Source: Bacteroidales bacterium (lineage in GTDB: Bacteria > Bacteroidota > Bacteroidia > Bacteroidales > UBA932). Taken from it: 35,589 nt of DNA. A model generated the notes under the pieces. That model was not told where the DNA came from, made no database searches, and saw only the letters and a program-made list of their open reading frames with translations. Both the position numbers and the translations under genes were made by a program. Where the stretch lies: NCBI GenBank assembly GCA_022774085.1, contig JALFNZ010000048.1:1-35589 (forward strand). The letters run 5' to 3'. Positions 22,450 to 31,814 of this stretch are shown in pieces. Position 1 is the first letter of the stretch. Every line of letters begins with the position of its first letter.

Positions 22450-23538
22450 ATGAAACATAGGACCATATTGTTTACAGCCGCGATAATAGCGGCAATATCC
22501 CTCTCCGGAAAGGCTTCAGCCCAGGAAACTCTGGCAAACGGCCTCGAAATAGACAAGACCATACACAACTTCGGAGACATACTTCTGGACAGCGGACCTG
22601 TCAGCTGCACATTCACCCTGACCAACAAATCGGGCAAGGCGGCAGCCATATACAACGTCACCTCTTCATGTGGCTGCACCGACGTGAAATGGACCAGGGA
22701 ACCGATCAGGCCCGGAGGTACGGGCACAATCAGCGCCACCTATTCCAACGATGAGGGGCCATATCCATTCGACAAGACACTCACTGTATATCTGTCCGAT
22801 GTCAGGAAACCTGTGGTCCTGAAACTCAGGGGGACATCCATGGCAAGACAATTGCCGCTTGCCGAACGCTACCCTGAACAATTCGGCACGGCAGGATTCA
22901 AAGAAAAGGAAATCAAAGGCGGAAACCTGGAACAGGGCGGAGTCAAAAGCGGTACGGTGAAAGTAGCAAACCTCGGAAACACCCCGATGAGCCTTACATT
23001 CACCGACATAACTCCCGAACTCAGTCTGAATCTGTCCCCCAACCCCATACCAGCCTCAGGCACGGCCGACCTTAACTTCACAATCCGTTCATCCAGAGAC
23101 AAATGGGGGAAAAATTGGTACAACGCCACTCCAGTAGTCAACGGAAAGAAACAAAACGGACAGATATCAATCTGGGCATTCACAAAGGAGAATTTTGACA
23201 ATCTGGACAAAGACCAGAAAGCTGCAGGGCCAAGACCTGTGTTCGAAACCAGCACATTTTCCATGGGAAAAGTAAAAAAAGGAAAGGTAGTCAATGCAAA
23301 ATTCGAATTCAAGAACGCCGGCAAAAGCACATTCCATGTATATAAGGCAGACGCCGATGTACCTGACTGGTCACATTCTGAAATCAAGGACGCCAAACCA
23401 GGCGAGACCGTAAGCTTCACAGTGACCATAGACACCTCCTCGATGCCTGTCGGTGAAGCACTTGCAGTAATAACCCTTACCACGAACTCCCCTCTCAGAC
23501 CGATAGTAAATATCTTCGTAGCGGGCTGGATAGAATAA
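22450..23538 (+). CDS. Exported DUF1573 protein (two domains)
   Basis: A 362-aa protein with a signal peptide (residues 1-25, SLSGKASAQ). The first DUF1573 domain (about 30-130) has the typical HNFGDI opening and the SSCGCTDVKW core with its conserved Cys pair, then IRPGGTGTISATY. A second, more divergent copy is near residues 255-360 (STFSMGKVKKGKVVNAKFEFKN, shown here only by its start near 262) and lacks the Cys pair. DUF1573 domains are Ig-like beta-sandwiches, common in exported Bacteroidota proteins, without a known general function. The metal transporter gene starts 11 nt downstream, so the two are probably co-transcribed. Confidence 0.85.
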   Translation: MKHRTILFTAAIIAAISLSGKASAQETLANGLEIDKTIHNFGDILLDSGPVSCTFTLTNKSGKAAAIYNVTSSCGCTDVKWTREPIRPGGTGTISATYSNDEGPYPFDKTLTVYLSDVRKPVVLKLRGTSMARQLPLAERYPEQFGTAGFKEKEIKGGNLEQGGVKSGTVKVANLGNTPMSLTFTDITPELSLNLSPNPIPASGTADLNFTIRSSRDKWGKNWYNATPVVNGKKQNGQISIWAFTKENFDNLDKDQKAAGPRPVFETSTFSMGKVKKGKVVNAKFEFKNAGKSTFHVYKADADVPDWSHSEIKDAKPGETVSFTVTIDTSSMPVGEALAVITLTTNSPLRPIVNIFVAGWIE

Positions 23539-23549
23539 TTGAAACGACC

Positions 23550-24665
23550 ATGCACCTATTGATAGACATTCTTCGCAACTCAATACTCATAACCGGACTC
23601 GTGACCGTCATGATGATGATGATCGAGTCCGTCAACATCGAATCCAAAGGCCTTGTATTCAAGGGATTGAAAAACACCAGAATTGGTCAGGTAGTAATCG
23701 CTGCCCTGCTCGGATCCGTCCCCGGATGCATGGGCGGATTCGCAACCGTATCCCTTTACACTCACGGTTTGTTCAGTTTCGGAGCTTTGATTGCCATGAT
23801 GATAGCCTCATCCGGAGACGAAGCTTTCATGATGATGGCCATGATTCCGGACAAAGCTCTGGTCATATTCATGATACTTTTCGTGGTGGCCGTTGTCGCA
23901 GGTGTGCTTGTAGACCAGATTCGCGACCGGATACATTCAAGGAAATGCCATAAGGCCGACCACTCCGGATGCGGACCCAAACCAGATTGTCAGGAAGGAT
24001 ATACGGTGCATGAAAATGAGGAGCATGGCCACGGAGGACAGGGAAAAGAAGGGCGTCACTTCGGATGGAAGAGAATAGTCATGTTCGTGGGACTGGCCAT
24101 GTTCATCGCAGCACTTGCAAGCGGCGGCCTCAGCCATGACCATAGTCACGAAGAGGCCATGATTGGCGAAGGGCATGGCTTGGAAATCAATCTGTTAAGT
24201 GAGGATTGGATGAATATCATGTTCGCAGGCCTCAGTGTAATTGTTCTTATCGTGCTCATTTTTGCATCAGACCATTTCATTGAAGAACATCTTTGGAGCC
24301 ACATCGTCAGGAAACATCTCCCGACCATATTCGCATGGACATTTGGAGTGCTCCTGCTGGTAGGGATAGGTCTTCAATACATCGACTTCGACCGATGGAT
24401 AAGCGACAATACGGCAATGATGATCCTGCTTGCCGCCCTGATTGGAATCATTCCGGAGTCCGGCCCTCACATGCTCTTTGTCACCCTGTTCGCGGCAGGC
24501 ATCGTCCCTCTGCCCGTACTTCTCGCAAGCAGCATATCCCAGGACGGTCATGCTTCCATCCCTCTTCTGGCCGAAAGCAAGAAAGCATTTTTTGTCGCAA
24601 AGGCAATAAACTTTGCAATAGCTCTTATCATAGGCTATGGTTACTTGCTGATTTTCAGCGCTTAA
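23550..24665 (+). CDS. Putative manganese/metal transporter with His-rich loop
   Basis: A 371-aa inner-membrane protein with eight to ten hydrophobic segments. It resembles the family annotated as putative manganese transporter (ArsP_2/DUF2899), with the paired motifs GSVPGCMGGF near residue 55 and GIIPESGPHMLFV near residue 303 in two inverted halves. Between the halves lies a His/Cys-rich loop (about 130-170) containing CHKADHSGCGPKPDC and HENEEHGHGG, and SHDHSHEE follows after another helix near 198. These could bind a divalent metal. Direction of transport and true substrate are not known from sequence. The gene follows DUF1573 by 11 nt. Confidence 0.75.
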   Translation: MHLLIDILRNSILITGLVTVMMMMIESVNIESKGLVFKGLKNTRIGQVVIAALLGSVPGCMGGFATVSLYTHGLFSFGALIAMMIASSGDEAFMMMAMIPDKALVIFMILFVVAVVAGVLVDQIRDRIHSRKCHKADHSGCGPKPDCQEGYTVHENEEHGHGGQGKEGRHFGWKRIVMFVGLAMFIAALASGGLSHDHSHEEAMIGEGHGLEINLLSEDWMNIMFAGLSVIVLIVLIFASDHFIEEHLWSHIVRKHLPTIFAWTFGVLLLVGIGLQYIDFDRWISDNTAMMILLAALIGIIPESGPHMLFVTLFAAGIVPLPVLLASSISQDGHASIPLLAESKKAFFVAKAINFAIALIIGYGYLLIFSA

Positions 24666-24672
24666 GGCAAGG

Positions 24673-24704
24673 TTTGCTTTTTTTGGAGAATTTTCCTAAC
24701 TTTG
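24673..24704 (+). promoter_or_regulatory. Promoter of the DUF3575-DUF4493-PCMD array
   Basis: TTTG at 24673-24676 and TAACTTTG at 24697-24704 are 20 bp apart, a strong match. It starts 8 bp after the transporter stop. It also shows that a TTG at 24702 cannot be the start codon of the next gene. No further good promoter of this type was found in the array. Confidence 0.75.
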
Positions 24705-24734
24705 CAGGCTGATATATTAAGATTCTTGACCATA

Positions 24735-26093
24735 ATGTTTGCAAAAAATACATGGCGGGCTCTTCTTTTGCTCGCTGCCGGCATCCTGACATGCCACCTT
24801 GCATCCGGACAGAACTACGTAAAGCTTGTCCAGGAGGAGGATTTGATATCGGGAGAGGCCTATTGTGACAGCCTCCTCACCCGTATTTCATTTCCGCATG
24901 CAGTGTCATCACTTCCCAATTATCCAAAGGCCAACATTGCAGCCATTGAACTCATGCAGATGCTTCAGGAACCTGATATTGAACTCCTTGAAGTGTATGT
25001 TTGCGGAAGTACATCTCCTGCCGGGCTTTGGGGTGACAATGTAAAACTCAGCCAGGCCAGGACGAACAACGTGGCACTCTATCTCCAATATGCCCTTGAT
25101 ATCCCTGAGGAGAAAATCCACAAATCAAGCATAGTCGAGGATTGGGACAGGCTCTATGACATGATTGCAGTCTCAGACATACCGTACAAATACCAGGCAC
25201 TGGAAATCATCCGTACCAAGGACTGGGGTGAGCGTAAGACTGCTCTCAGAAAAGTTGGCAACGGAAAGCTTTGGAAGATACTCGAAACGGACTTTTTCCC
25301 GGAACTGCGAAGCGTAAGATTCGGCATATTCTGCAGGGTGAAACCTTCTGCAATGATGCCAAAGATTGAGACAATCATCATACGTGACACCGTATATATA
25401 AAGGAAACTGTGATTGAGCAACCGCAGCCGCAGCCGGTGGAAAGCAAACCTGAAGTGGTTGAAACGGCACCCGTTGTATGTGAACCTGTAGTTTCTGAAG
25501 TTGTATTGACCGAAACCACGACCACCAGACGCAATCCATGGCATTTCGGAATCAAGACAAACCTTGTTTCAGACGCATTGGCCGTGCCTTCGTTTGGAAT
25601 TGAATTCCAGATGGGAAGGCATATCTCCCTCAACATCATGGGCAAGTATTCTCCATTCAACATATTCGTCAAAGACGACAATAACACCAACATCTACGGC
25701 ATATATCCTCAGCTAAGATATTGGTTTTCAAACAATATCATGACAAAGGGTGCGTTTGTAGCCATTGATGGCGGTGCCACATGGTACACTCTCCAGTGGA
25801 AAGACGGTCTGCTGTACCAGAATGGAAAGGAAGGAGAATACAGTTCAGATGCCGGCAACAAAGCTCCTGCATGGAAAGTGGGGGTAAGCGCCGGGTACTC
25901 CCTCGGGCTTGGAAAGAAAAAAGCCTGGGGTATTGAATTCGAAACCGGTGTGGGATACATCCATTACGACCAGAACATCGGACGCTTCAACGAGGTCTCG
26001 CAGAAATGGGAAATCAGCGACTTCCAGTCGAAGCAGCATTTCGGATTCACACATGCATGCATAAATTTGACTTACAGATTTTCAACGAAATAA
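24735..26093 (+). CDS. OmpA-like / DUF3575 outer-membrane protein
   Basis: A 452-aa protein. I start it at the ATG at 24735, which gives a clean signal peptide (residues 1-26, LLLAAGILTCHLASGQ); an in-frame TTG further upstream lies in the promoter. Residues about 80-140 resemble an OmpA-like or DUF3868-like module (VCGSTSPAG, LSQARTNNVALYL, EDWDRL). A Pro/Val/Glu-rich linker follows (about 228-263). Residues 268-452 are a DUF3575 domain, predicted beta-barrel, opening with PWHFGIKTNLVSDALAVPS. Such proteins often head fimbrial gene clusters in Bacteroidales. I infer an outer-membrane anchor or assembly part for the lipoproteins encoded downstream; the first of these begins 18 nt after its stop. 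Confidence 0.82.
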   Translation: MFAKNTWRALLLLAAGILTCHLASGQNYVKLVQEEDLISGEAYCDSLLTRISFPHAVSSLPNYPKANIAAIELMQMLQEPDIELLEVYVCGSTSPAGLWGDNVKLSQARTNNVALYLQYALDIPEEKIHKSSIVEDWDRLYDMIAVSDIPYKYQALEIIRTKDWGERKTALRKVGNGKLWKILETDFFPELRSVRFGIFCRVKPSAMMPKIETIIIRDTVYIKETVIEQPQPQPVESKPEVVETAPVVCEPVVSEVVLTETTTTRRNPWHFGIKTNLVSDALAVPSFGIEFQMGRHISLNIMGKYSPFNIFVKDDNNTNIYGIYPQLRYWFSNNIMTKGAFVAIDGGATWYTLQWKDGLLYQNGKEGEYSSDAGNKAPAWKVGVSAGYSLGLGKKKAWGIEFETGVGYIHYDQNIGRFNEVSQKWEISDFQSKQHFGFTHACINLTYRFSTK

Positions 26094-26111
26094 ATTCTTA
26101 ACTAATTAAAA

Positions 26112-28295
26112 ATGCGACGATTAAGATTCTACCCGGTCATCCTGGCAATCTTGTGCGCATCTTGTTCCAAAACTGTGATTATCCCATCAGAGGATCCGAC
26201 ACAGGAAGGCACACTCACTTTGGAACTCACGGCACAACAGAAAGAGCCCGCAAGCAAGGCCTCGGTGACAGCAACAGATGGACCTGATATCAATGAATTC
26301 AGGGTTGCCATCTACAAAAAAGAAAATCAGGTGCGTCTGTACAATGACTCCTATGCCAACACAGTCGGAAAGACTATAAAGCTTAACGCAGGTGAGTACA
26401 GACTTGTTGCACAGCACGGAGATTCTCTGGGCTATGGATTCAACAAACCCTACTATTTGGCAGATCCGGACTTTACAATTGCAAAAGGAGAGAACACTCT
26501 TGCAGCGATTGCGAAGCTTGCCAATGTAAAACTCTCAGTCAACTTCGATTCTTCAATCAAAGATTTCTATTCAGACTATTATGCTGTAGTAAAACACAAC
26601 CGCTACCAAGGCAAGAGCGTAAAATTCACAAAAAGTGAGACCCGCAATGGTTATATCCCTGCAGGAGAACTGGTGCTTGAAGTTTATGCCATCGTAAGCG
26701 GAGAGTGGAAATACTACAAGATGGGACCTGTCGAATATAATCCGAACGATTTCGTGACATTCAATATCACGACAAACACTCAGGAAGGCAACCTTGCCAT
26801 CAGCATCATCACGGAAAGCGGTGTTGACAAAAAAGAGGAAACTGTAGAAATCCCGAACACTGCCCTGCCTCAGGATGCACCGAGCATCACACTTTCCGGC
26901 TTCGCACAAGAAGGCAATACACACATCTTTGTGGAAGGTGCATCTGCCCAGGGACATAATGCGATGGCAAACTTCATTGCAAAGGCATCCATCAAGAATT
27001 GCTATCTTACCGTTGAGTCCGATTATCTTGAGTCCAAAGGTATCACCGGCAAGATAGATTTTGCAAATCTCACCTCAGAGACTGCAATAGACCTGAAGAA
27101 TGCCGGATTCTCATGGGATGGTGCCATGCTTGCTTCCAGGACATTCTCGTATATTGACTTTTCAGGAGTCATCAATAATATGATGAGTGAGATCAAGGCT
27201 TCAAAGGAAGATGTGACAGTAGGATCATTCACCCTCGAGGTAATTGATGCCGTAAACAAGAAAACAACTGCAACATTCAACATCAAATCCCTCGGAGTCA
27301 AGCTTGCCCTAGATGTCGATGCCAACAATGTCTGGGCTAAGAAACTCGAAACTTCCACAGTATCAGTCACAAATGGAATTTCTTCCCTTGTCGGGCTCCA
27401 ATGCTCTCCGGACGGAGTTGCATGGTTTGACAGCGAAGTATCGTCAGTTGTTTCCAATGGCATCGTTACATTTGGTCCACTGACACTCTCGCCATCCACA
27501 GATTATTGGGTCAGAGCTGTTTACAATCACGGCAACAATGTCAGCAACGTCGTGAAGATTCACACCGAAGACGAACTTCAGGTCGGTAACGCAGGCTTCG
27601 AGGATTATCAGACGGTTGAATACTCATTCAAACAAGTATCTTCAACAAAGACCCAATTGTGGTATCTCCCGTACAAAGCAGGTGAAACTGACCCATGGTG
27701 GGCATGCAACAGCAAAAAATCAATGCCCGGCAGCATCACCGGACTTACTCCTACCTGGTGCAAATGCTTCCCTACATCCGGATATGTGAAAGACAGTTTC
27801 AAGGGCAGCAAGGCTGCTCTGATATTCACAACGGATATCGGAAGTTCAAACACCAGCGGAACCCTCGGTCCCGGAACCCACGTTGAACACGAAGGTGAAC
27901 TTTGGATAGGTACCGCAGATGACAGCGGAAACCATGCAAGCGAGGGACATGCTTTTACAAGCCGTCCTTCAAAGCTTTCCTTCATGTACAAATATGCTCC
28001 TAAGAAATCCGAGAAATTCATGGTTGAATCATGGATAAAAGATGCCCAAGGCCAGGTCATTGCCACAGCAAATGAAAATGCCGGACCGGCATCGGATTCA
28101 TGGGCCAAGCACACATTGGATTACAACTATACAGTCCGCAACAAAAAGGCAGCATCCATCTACATTATGTTCAGAAGCTGCTATGGCGAGGGCGAGGTAA
28201 GCATTGCTGTCAAATTCGACCTCGGAGAAGGAACGGTTGAAGCACACGCCGGCTCAATGCTCAAAATTGATGAAGTAGAACTAATTTACGAATAA
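26112..28295 (+). CDS. Lipoprotein with DUF4493, middle beta domain, Ig/FnIII-like and PCMD-like domains
   Basis: A 727-aa lipoprotein with lipobox LCASC (C18). Residues about 33-250 are a DUF4493 domain: short strand GTLTLELT, then a Lys-Ala pair (K49-A50), then an INEFRVAIYKKE strand. A second beta region (about 262-400) shares its pattern with the next two proteins. An Ig/FnIII-like segment (about 405-490) precedes a C-terminal PCMD-like domain, recognised by HAFTSRPSKLSFMYKYAPK and the ending GSMLKIDEVELIYE. This PCMD is more divergent than the other two in the array and has three Cys near 560-580. PCMD means putative carbohydrate metabolism domain; actual sugar binding is not shown. A surface-exposed adhesin or filament part is inferred. 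Confidence 0.78.
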   Translation: MRRLRFYPVILAILCASCSKTVIIPSEDPTQEGTLTLELTAQQKEPASKASVTATDGPDINEFRVAIYKKENQVRLYNDSYANTVGKTIKLNAGEYRLVAQHGDSLGYGFNKPYYLADPDFTIAKGENTLAAIAKLANVKLSVNFDSSIKDFYSDYYAVVKHNRYQGKSVKFTKSETRNGYIPAGELVLEVYAIVSGEWKYYKMGPVEYNPNDFVTFNITTNTQEGNLAISIITESGVDKKEETVEIPNTALPQDAPSITLSGFAQEGNTHIFVEGASAQGHNAMANFIAKASIKNCYLTVESDYLESKGITGKIDFANLTSETAIDLKNAGFSWDGAMLASRTFSYIDFSGVINNMMSEIKASKEDVTVGSFTLEVIDAVNKKTTATFNIKSLGVKLALDVDANNVWAKKLETSTVSVTNGISSLVGLQCSPDGVAWFDSEVSSVVSNGIVTFGPLTLSPSTDYWVRAVYNHGNNVSNVVKIHTEDELQVGNAGFEDYQTVEYSFKQVSSTKTQLWYLPYKAGETDPWWACNSKKSMPGSITGLTPTWCKCFPTSGYVKDSFKGSKAALIFTTDIGSSNTSGTLGPGTHVEHEGELWIGTADDSGNHASEGHAFTSRPSKLSFMYKYAPKKSEKFMVESWIKDAQGQVIATANENAGPASDSWAKHTLDYNYTVRNKKAASIYIMFRSCYGEGEVSIAVKFDLGEGTVEAHAGSMLKIDEVELIYE

Positions 28296-28305
28296 GATAT
28301 CTGAC

Positions 28306-29601
28306 ATGAAAAAGACATTAATCAGCATAGCAGCTGCCACCTTGGTTTTTGCAGGCTGCAACAGGGAAGTTTTCAACTCAGAAGAAACGGGAGCCCTCGA
28401 ATTGGATCTCTCCTGCCTTTCAGACCTGAATGAAACCACTACTAAGGCAAGCGACGACGAAGATATAATCAACAATCTCACAGTCAAGCTTTTGCGTCCT
28501 TATGACGGATGGGAGAAAACCTATGCTCCATTCAGCACAATCAGGGGCAAGGTCATTGAACTTAGCTCTGGAGATTATATCCTCACGGCATCTTCACCTG
28601 ACAGGAGTGATGCAGCCTTCGAGCAGCCTATATATGATGGAAGCAAGAACATCACCATCAAGACAGGAGAGGTAACCCCCGCTGCTGTCACTTGTAAGGT
28701 AAGCAATATGAAACTCAGCCTCATTCTTTCAGAGAATTTCTACAATGAACTGAGCGACTTCACAATCACTGTAAACAACGGGAAAGGTCTCCTTACTTGG
28801 GAAAAGAATTCGACCAAGACAGACTTTGCTCCGGCAACACTTGAAGGAGTGAAAGTATATACTGTAAAGAAGGCCGGATATTTCACAGTAGGAACCCTTA
28901 CAGCTCAAGTCAGCGGACACAGGGCAATCGACGGAACTACTGCACAGTCCACATCCGTAATCAGCAATACGTCAGCGGCAGACCATCACATCCTCAACGT
29001 TGACGCACAGGTTACCGGATCACTCCAGGGAATCACTATCACCATTGACCACAGCGTCAATCCTGTAAACACTCCTGTCATTGTGCCGGGCTTCGATGAG
29101 ATACCGGTACCGGGAGACCCTGGAACCGAAGAACCCGGCACTGAAGAACCAGAGCCGGAGAATCCGGGCACAGATCCGGCTCCTTCGACCCAGCCGACCA
29201 TGACATGGGAGGCGAACCCTTCATTTGCCCCTATGAACATCAATGCAAGTCTAAATGCTGACCTCGTGGTGACAGCTCCGGAAAAAGTAGCTTCATTCAA
29301 AGTTCAGGTGGATTCTCCATGCCTTACAGAAACCATCTCCAGCCTGACTCAGGATGGGACCAGCACAATGGACCTTATCAATGACGAAGGGCTCATATCA
29401 TTCCTTGCTGATGCTGCTCCGACACTTCCTACCGGAAATGACCTCAAGGGACAGACCAATATCAATTTCTTCCTGACATCTCTGGTCAAACTCATTGATT
29501 TGTATGGTTCTGCTCCGGGAAACAGACATAACTTCACCCTCGTAGTAACTGATGAAAAGGGACAGACCCTCAATCAGACAGTAACATTCGTATCTGAATA
29601 A
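28306..29601 (+). CDS. Lipoprotein with DUF4493 and middle beta domain, no PCMD
   Basis: A 431-aa lipoprotein with lipobox VFAGC (C18) followed by NREVF. The DUF4493 domain spans about 28-250, with GALELDLS, then TTKA (K47-A48) and INNLTVKLL. A Pro/Glu/Thr-rich linker (about 262-290, GDPGTEEPGTEEPEPE) leads to a C-terminal beta domain (about 293-431). That domain matches the middle domain of the two large neighbours: SFKVQVDSPCL, a hydrophobic NFFLTSLVKLIDLYG stretch and FTLVVTDEKG. It ends where those proteins continue into FnIII and PCMD, so it looks like a short version of the same architecture. It starts 11 nt after the previous stop. Confidence 0.78.
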   Translation: MKKTLISIAAATLVFAGCNREVFNSEETGALELDLSCLSDLNETTTKASDDEDIINNLTVKLLRPYDGWEKTYAPFSTIRGKVIELSSGDYILTASSPDRSDAAFEQPIYDGSKNITIKTGEVTPAAVTCKVSNMKLSLILSENFYNELSDFTITVNNGKGLLTWEKNSTKTDFAPATLEGVKVYTVKKAGYFTVGTLTAQVSGHRAIDGTTAQSTSVISNTSAADHHILNVDAQVTGSLQGITITIDHSVNPVNTPVIVPGFDEIPVPGDPGTEEPGTEEPEPENPGTDPAPSTQPTMTWEANPSFAPMNINASLNADLVVTAPEKVASFKVQVDSPCLTETISSLTQDGTSTMDLINDEGLISFLADAAPTLPTGNDLKGQTNINFFLTSLVKLIDLYGSAPGNRHNFTLVVTDEKGQTLNQTVTFVSE

Positions 29602-29620
29602 GCAATAAGAAGATCAAACC

Positions 29621-31810
29621 ATGAAAAGATATATATCATACGTGGTGACAGGTCTGGCTCTGCTCTCACTTTCAGCCTGCAACAGGGAGGTGTTCTCTGA
29701 CAGCGGATTCGGCTTCCTTGAGCTGAATATGGAAAGTGACCTTTCGGCAGACGTCATTGTAAAAGCAGGTACAGATGAGCCTGTTTATGCAATTGACGTG
29801 AAGAACACCGCCGGACAGTTGGTAGCACACGCCAACGACCACAGGACAGTCACCACTGCCAACCCCATCAGACTCTATGTAGGCACATACAATGTGTATG
29901 CAACGAGTGGAAGTAAATTGAATGCTGCCTTCAATGCGCCATATTATGAAGGAAGCACTCAAATCAGAATACTTCCGGACTACACCAGCACGGCAAGCAT
30001 CAAGTGTACGCTTGCAAATACTATTTTCTCTGTAGAATTTCCGGCCGATTTTGCGGCTTCATTCACGAAATATTCAGTTTCAGTGACAAACGGAACAGGT
30101 GAAAAGCTCACCCTCAGCAATGCCCCGGAGGCTGGCAATTCCAATGAAGCGGGCTTCGATGCAAAAGCGTATTTTGCAGTTACCGGAACCCTGACATGGG
30201 AATTGTATCTCTGCAACAAGGACGGTGGAGAGTATCGTTCAAGCCATACATTTGAAAATGTAAAGGCTAAATCACACTACCATCTGACTTTTTCAATAGG
30301 AGAAGAATCACAGGCGGACGGAGCATTCTCCATAAACGTCAGCCTTGACGACAACATGTCAGACAGTTCACACGATGTTGTCCTCGACTTTGACAATAGG
30401 AATCTTCCTGAAGTCTCCTCAACAGGAGAACTGGACATAACTTCAGGTGAACCGATGACCGTACCTGTGGGCAATAGAGCTGAAAAAGAGTTGTCAGTCT
30501 CCACACCTGAAGGACTTGTCAGCTTCCAGCTCATCCATAACGACGAAGGATTGAAATCAATCGGTCTTTCTGAAAACATTGAGTTCGTCGGCATTAGCAG
30601 CGAAGATGAAGCTGCCCTTGCTTCTCTCGGAATCAATGCTACCCAGATAATCGGCACCAAAGCCATCACCAAGGGAGCTGAAGGCATCAAATTGAACTTG
30701 ACCAACTTCATAGCAAAACTTGCAGTCGGCCAGTATAATTTAAGTTTGAGGGCAATTGATGGTAAGTCTCACAGCAAAGTCTTCGACCTTGCACTTGACA
30801 TCATCTCGGATGTGGATGCTGAAGCAGTAAGGGCAAATACTGGTTGGGCAGCCTTCGCCCAGCTCGAAGGCCGCTTCTTCAAGACACCGGCACCTGCAGG
30901 AATGACATTCCAGTACAGAGAATCAGGAAGCCAGCAGTGGACCAGCCTCAGCCCGTCAATGATGAACATCAACATATCGACTCTCAGATACACAGCCATT
31001 ATCAAAGGCCTGAAGCCTCAAACCACTTATGAGTTCAGGGCAATTTCAGACAAGGACAATGATACAGACAAGATTGTCCAGTTTACAACATCGGCTGCCG
31101 AGACACTCCACAACTTCAGTTTCGACAATTGGACACAAGAGGACAAAATGCCGAACGCGGCAGGGTTTGCCATCTGGGATTCTGCCAACTCTACCGGAGC
31201 TGCGACAACGACCACGCCAACAGACGATGCTGTCCGTGGAAAGGCTGCACGCTTGGAAAGCGTAACGGCATTCGGTTTGCTTGCCGCCGGAAATATCTTC
31301 ACCGGCAAATTCGTTGGTCTTCAGGGACTCGGTGCGAAACTGGACTGGGGAGTACCTTTCACATCCCGTCCGCTTGCCCTGAGAGGTTATTACAAATACC
31401 AGCCAAAAACTATCGACAAGGCAAAAGACCCATATACCGACAAGAAAGGACAGACTGACCAGAGCCAGATACTCATCTTCCTCACCGACTGGACAGGCCC
31501 ATTCAGGGTAAACACCAGCAACAAGGAATTCGTGGATTACGACAACGACCCCGGCATCATCGCCCTTGGCCAGCTCAACACGTCCAATAAAGACAGCGGA
31601 TATGTAAGATTCACCCTGCCGCTTATTTACCGCAGCAACAAGATTCCTACATACATCGTGGTTGCAGCAGCCTCCAGCCGCTTCGGAGACTACTTCACCG
31701 GAGGAGTCGGCTCAGTGCTGATGATAGACGAATTCGAACTGGTATATGATCCTGACGACCTTTCTACAGACGAATTCAATATGGTATTCAGTAAAGTTGA
31801 AGCATTCTGA
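29621..31810 (+). CDS. Lipoprotein with DUF4493, middle beta domain, FnIII-like and PCMD domains
   Basis: A 729-aa lipoprotein with lipobox LSLSAC (C20) and the same NREVF that follows the lipid Cys in the previous protein. DUF4493 is at about 29-250 (GFLELNMES, K48-A49, VYAIDVKNTAG). The middle beta domain (about 283-400) ends in YNLSLRAIDGKSHSK. An FnIII-like domain (about 405-490) has QYRESGSQQW and LKPQTTYEFRAIS. The C-terminal PCMD (about 495-725) is textbook: GNIFTGKFVG, LDWGVPFTSRPLALRGYYKY, a YTDKKGQTDQSQI core, then SSRFGDYFTGGVGSVLMIDE. It probably sits on the cell surface. The next gene starts 4 nt after its stop. Confidence 0.85.
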   Translation: MKRYISYVVTGLALLSLSACNREVFSDSGFGFLELNMESDLSADVIVKAGTDEPVYAIDVKNTAGQLVAHANDHRTVTTANPIRLYVGTYNVYATSGSKLNAAFNAPYYEGSTQIRILPDYTSTASIKCTLANTIFSVEFPADFAASFTKYSVSVTNGTGEKLTLSNAPEAGNSNEAGFDAKAYFAVTGTLTWELYLCNKDGGEYRSSHTFENVKAKSHYHLTFSIGEESQADGAFSINVSLDDNMSDSSHDVVLDFDNRNLPEVSSTGELDITSGEPMTVPVGNRAEKELSVSTPEGLVSFQLIHNDEGLKSIGLSENIEFVGISSEDEAALASLGINATQIIGTKAITKGAEGIKLNLTNFIAKLAVGQYNLSLRAIDGKSHSKVFDLALDIISDVDAEAVRANTGWAAFAQLEGRFFKTPAPAGMTFQYRESGSQQWTSLSPSMMNINISTLRYTAIIKGLKPQTTYEFRAISDKDNDTDKIVQFTTSAAETLHNFSFDNWTQEDKMPNAAGFAIWDSANSTGAATTTTPTDDAVRGKAARLESVTAFGLLAAGNIFTGKFVGLQGLGAKLDWGVPFTSRPLALRGYYKYQPKTIDKAKDPYTDKKGQTDQSQILIFLTDWTGPFRVNTSNKEFVDYDNDPGIIALGQLNTSNKDSGYVRFTLPLIYRSNKIPTYIVVAAASSRFGDYFTGGVGSVLMIDEFELVYDPDDLSTDEFNMVFSKVEAF

Positions 31811-31814
31811 TTGA

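Noticed and set aside
24665..24684. Terminator after the metal transporter gene (GCAA/TTGC followed by T run)
   Set aside because: The stem is only 4 bp and the same bases serve as the -33 element of the next promoter.
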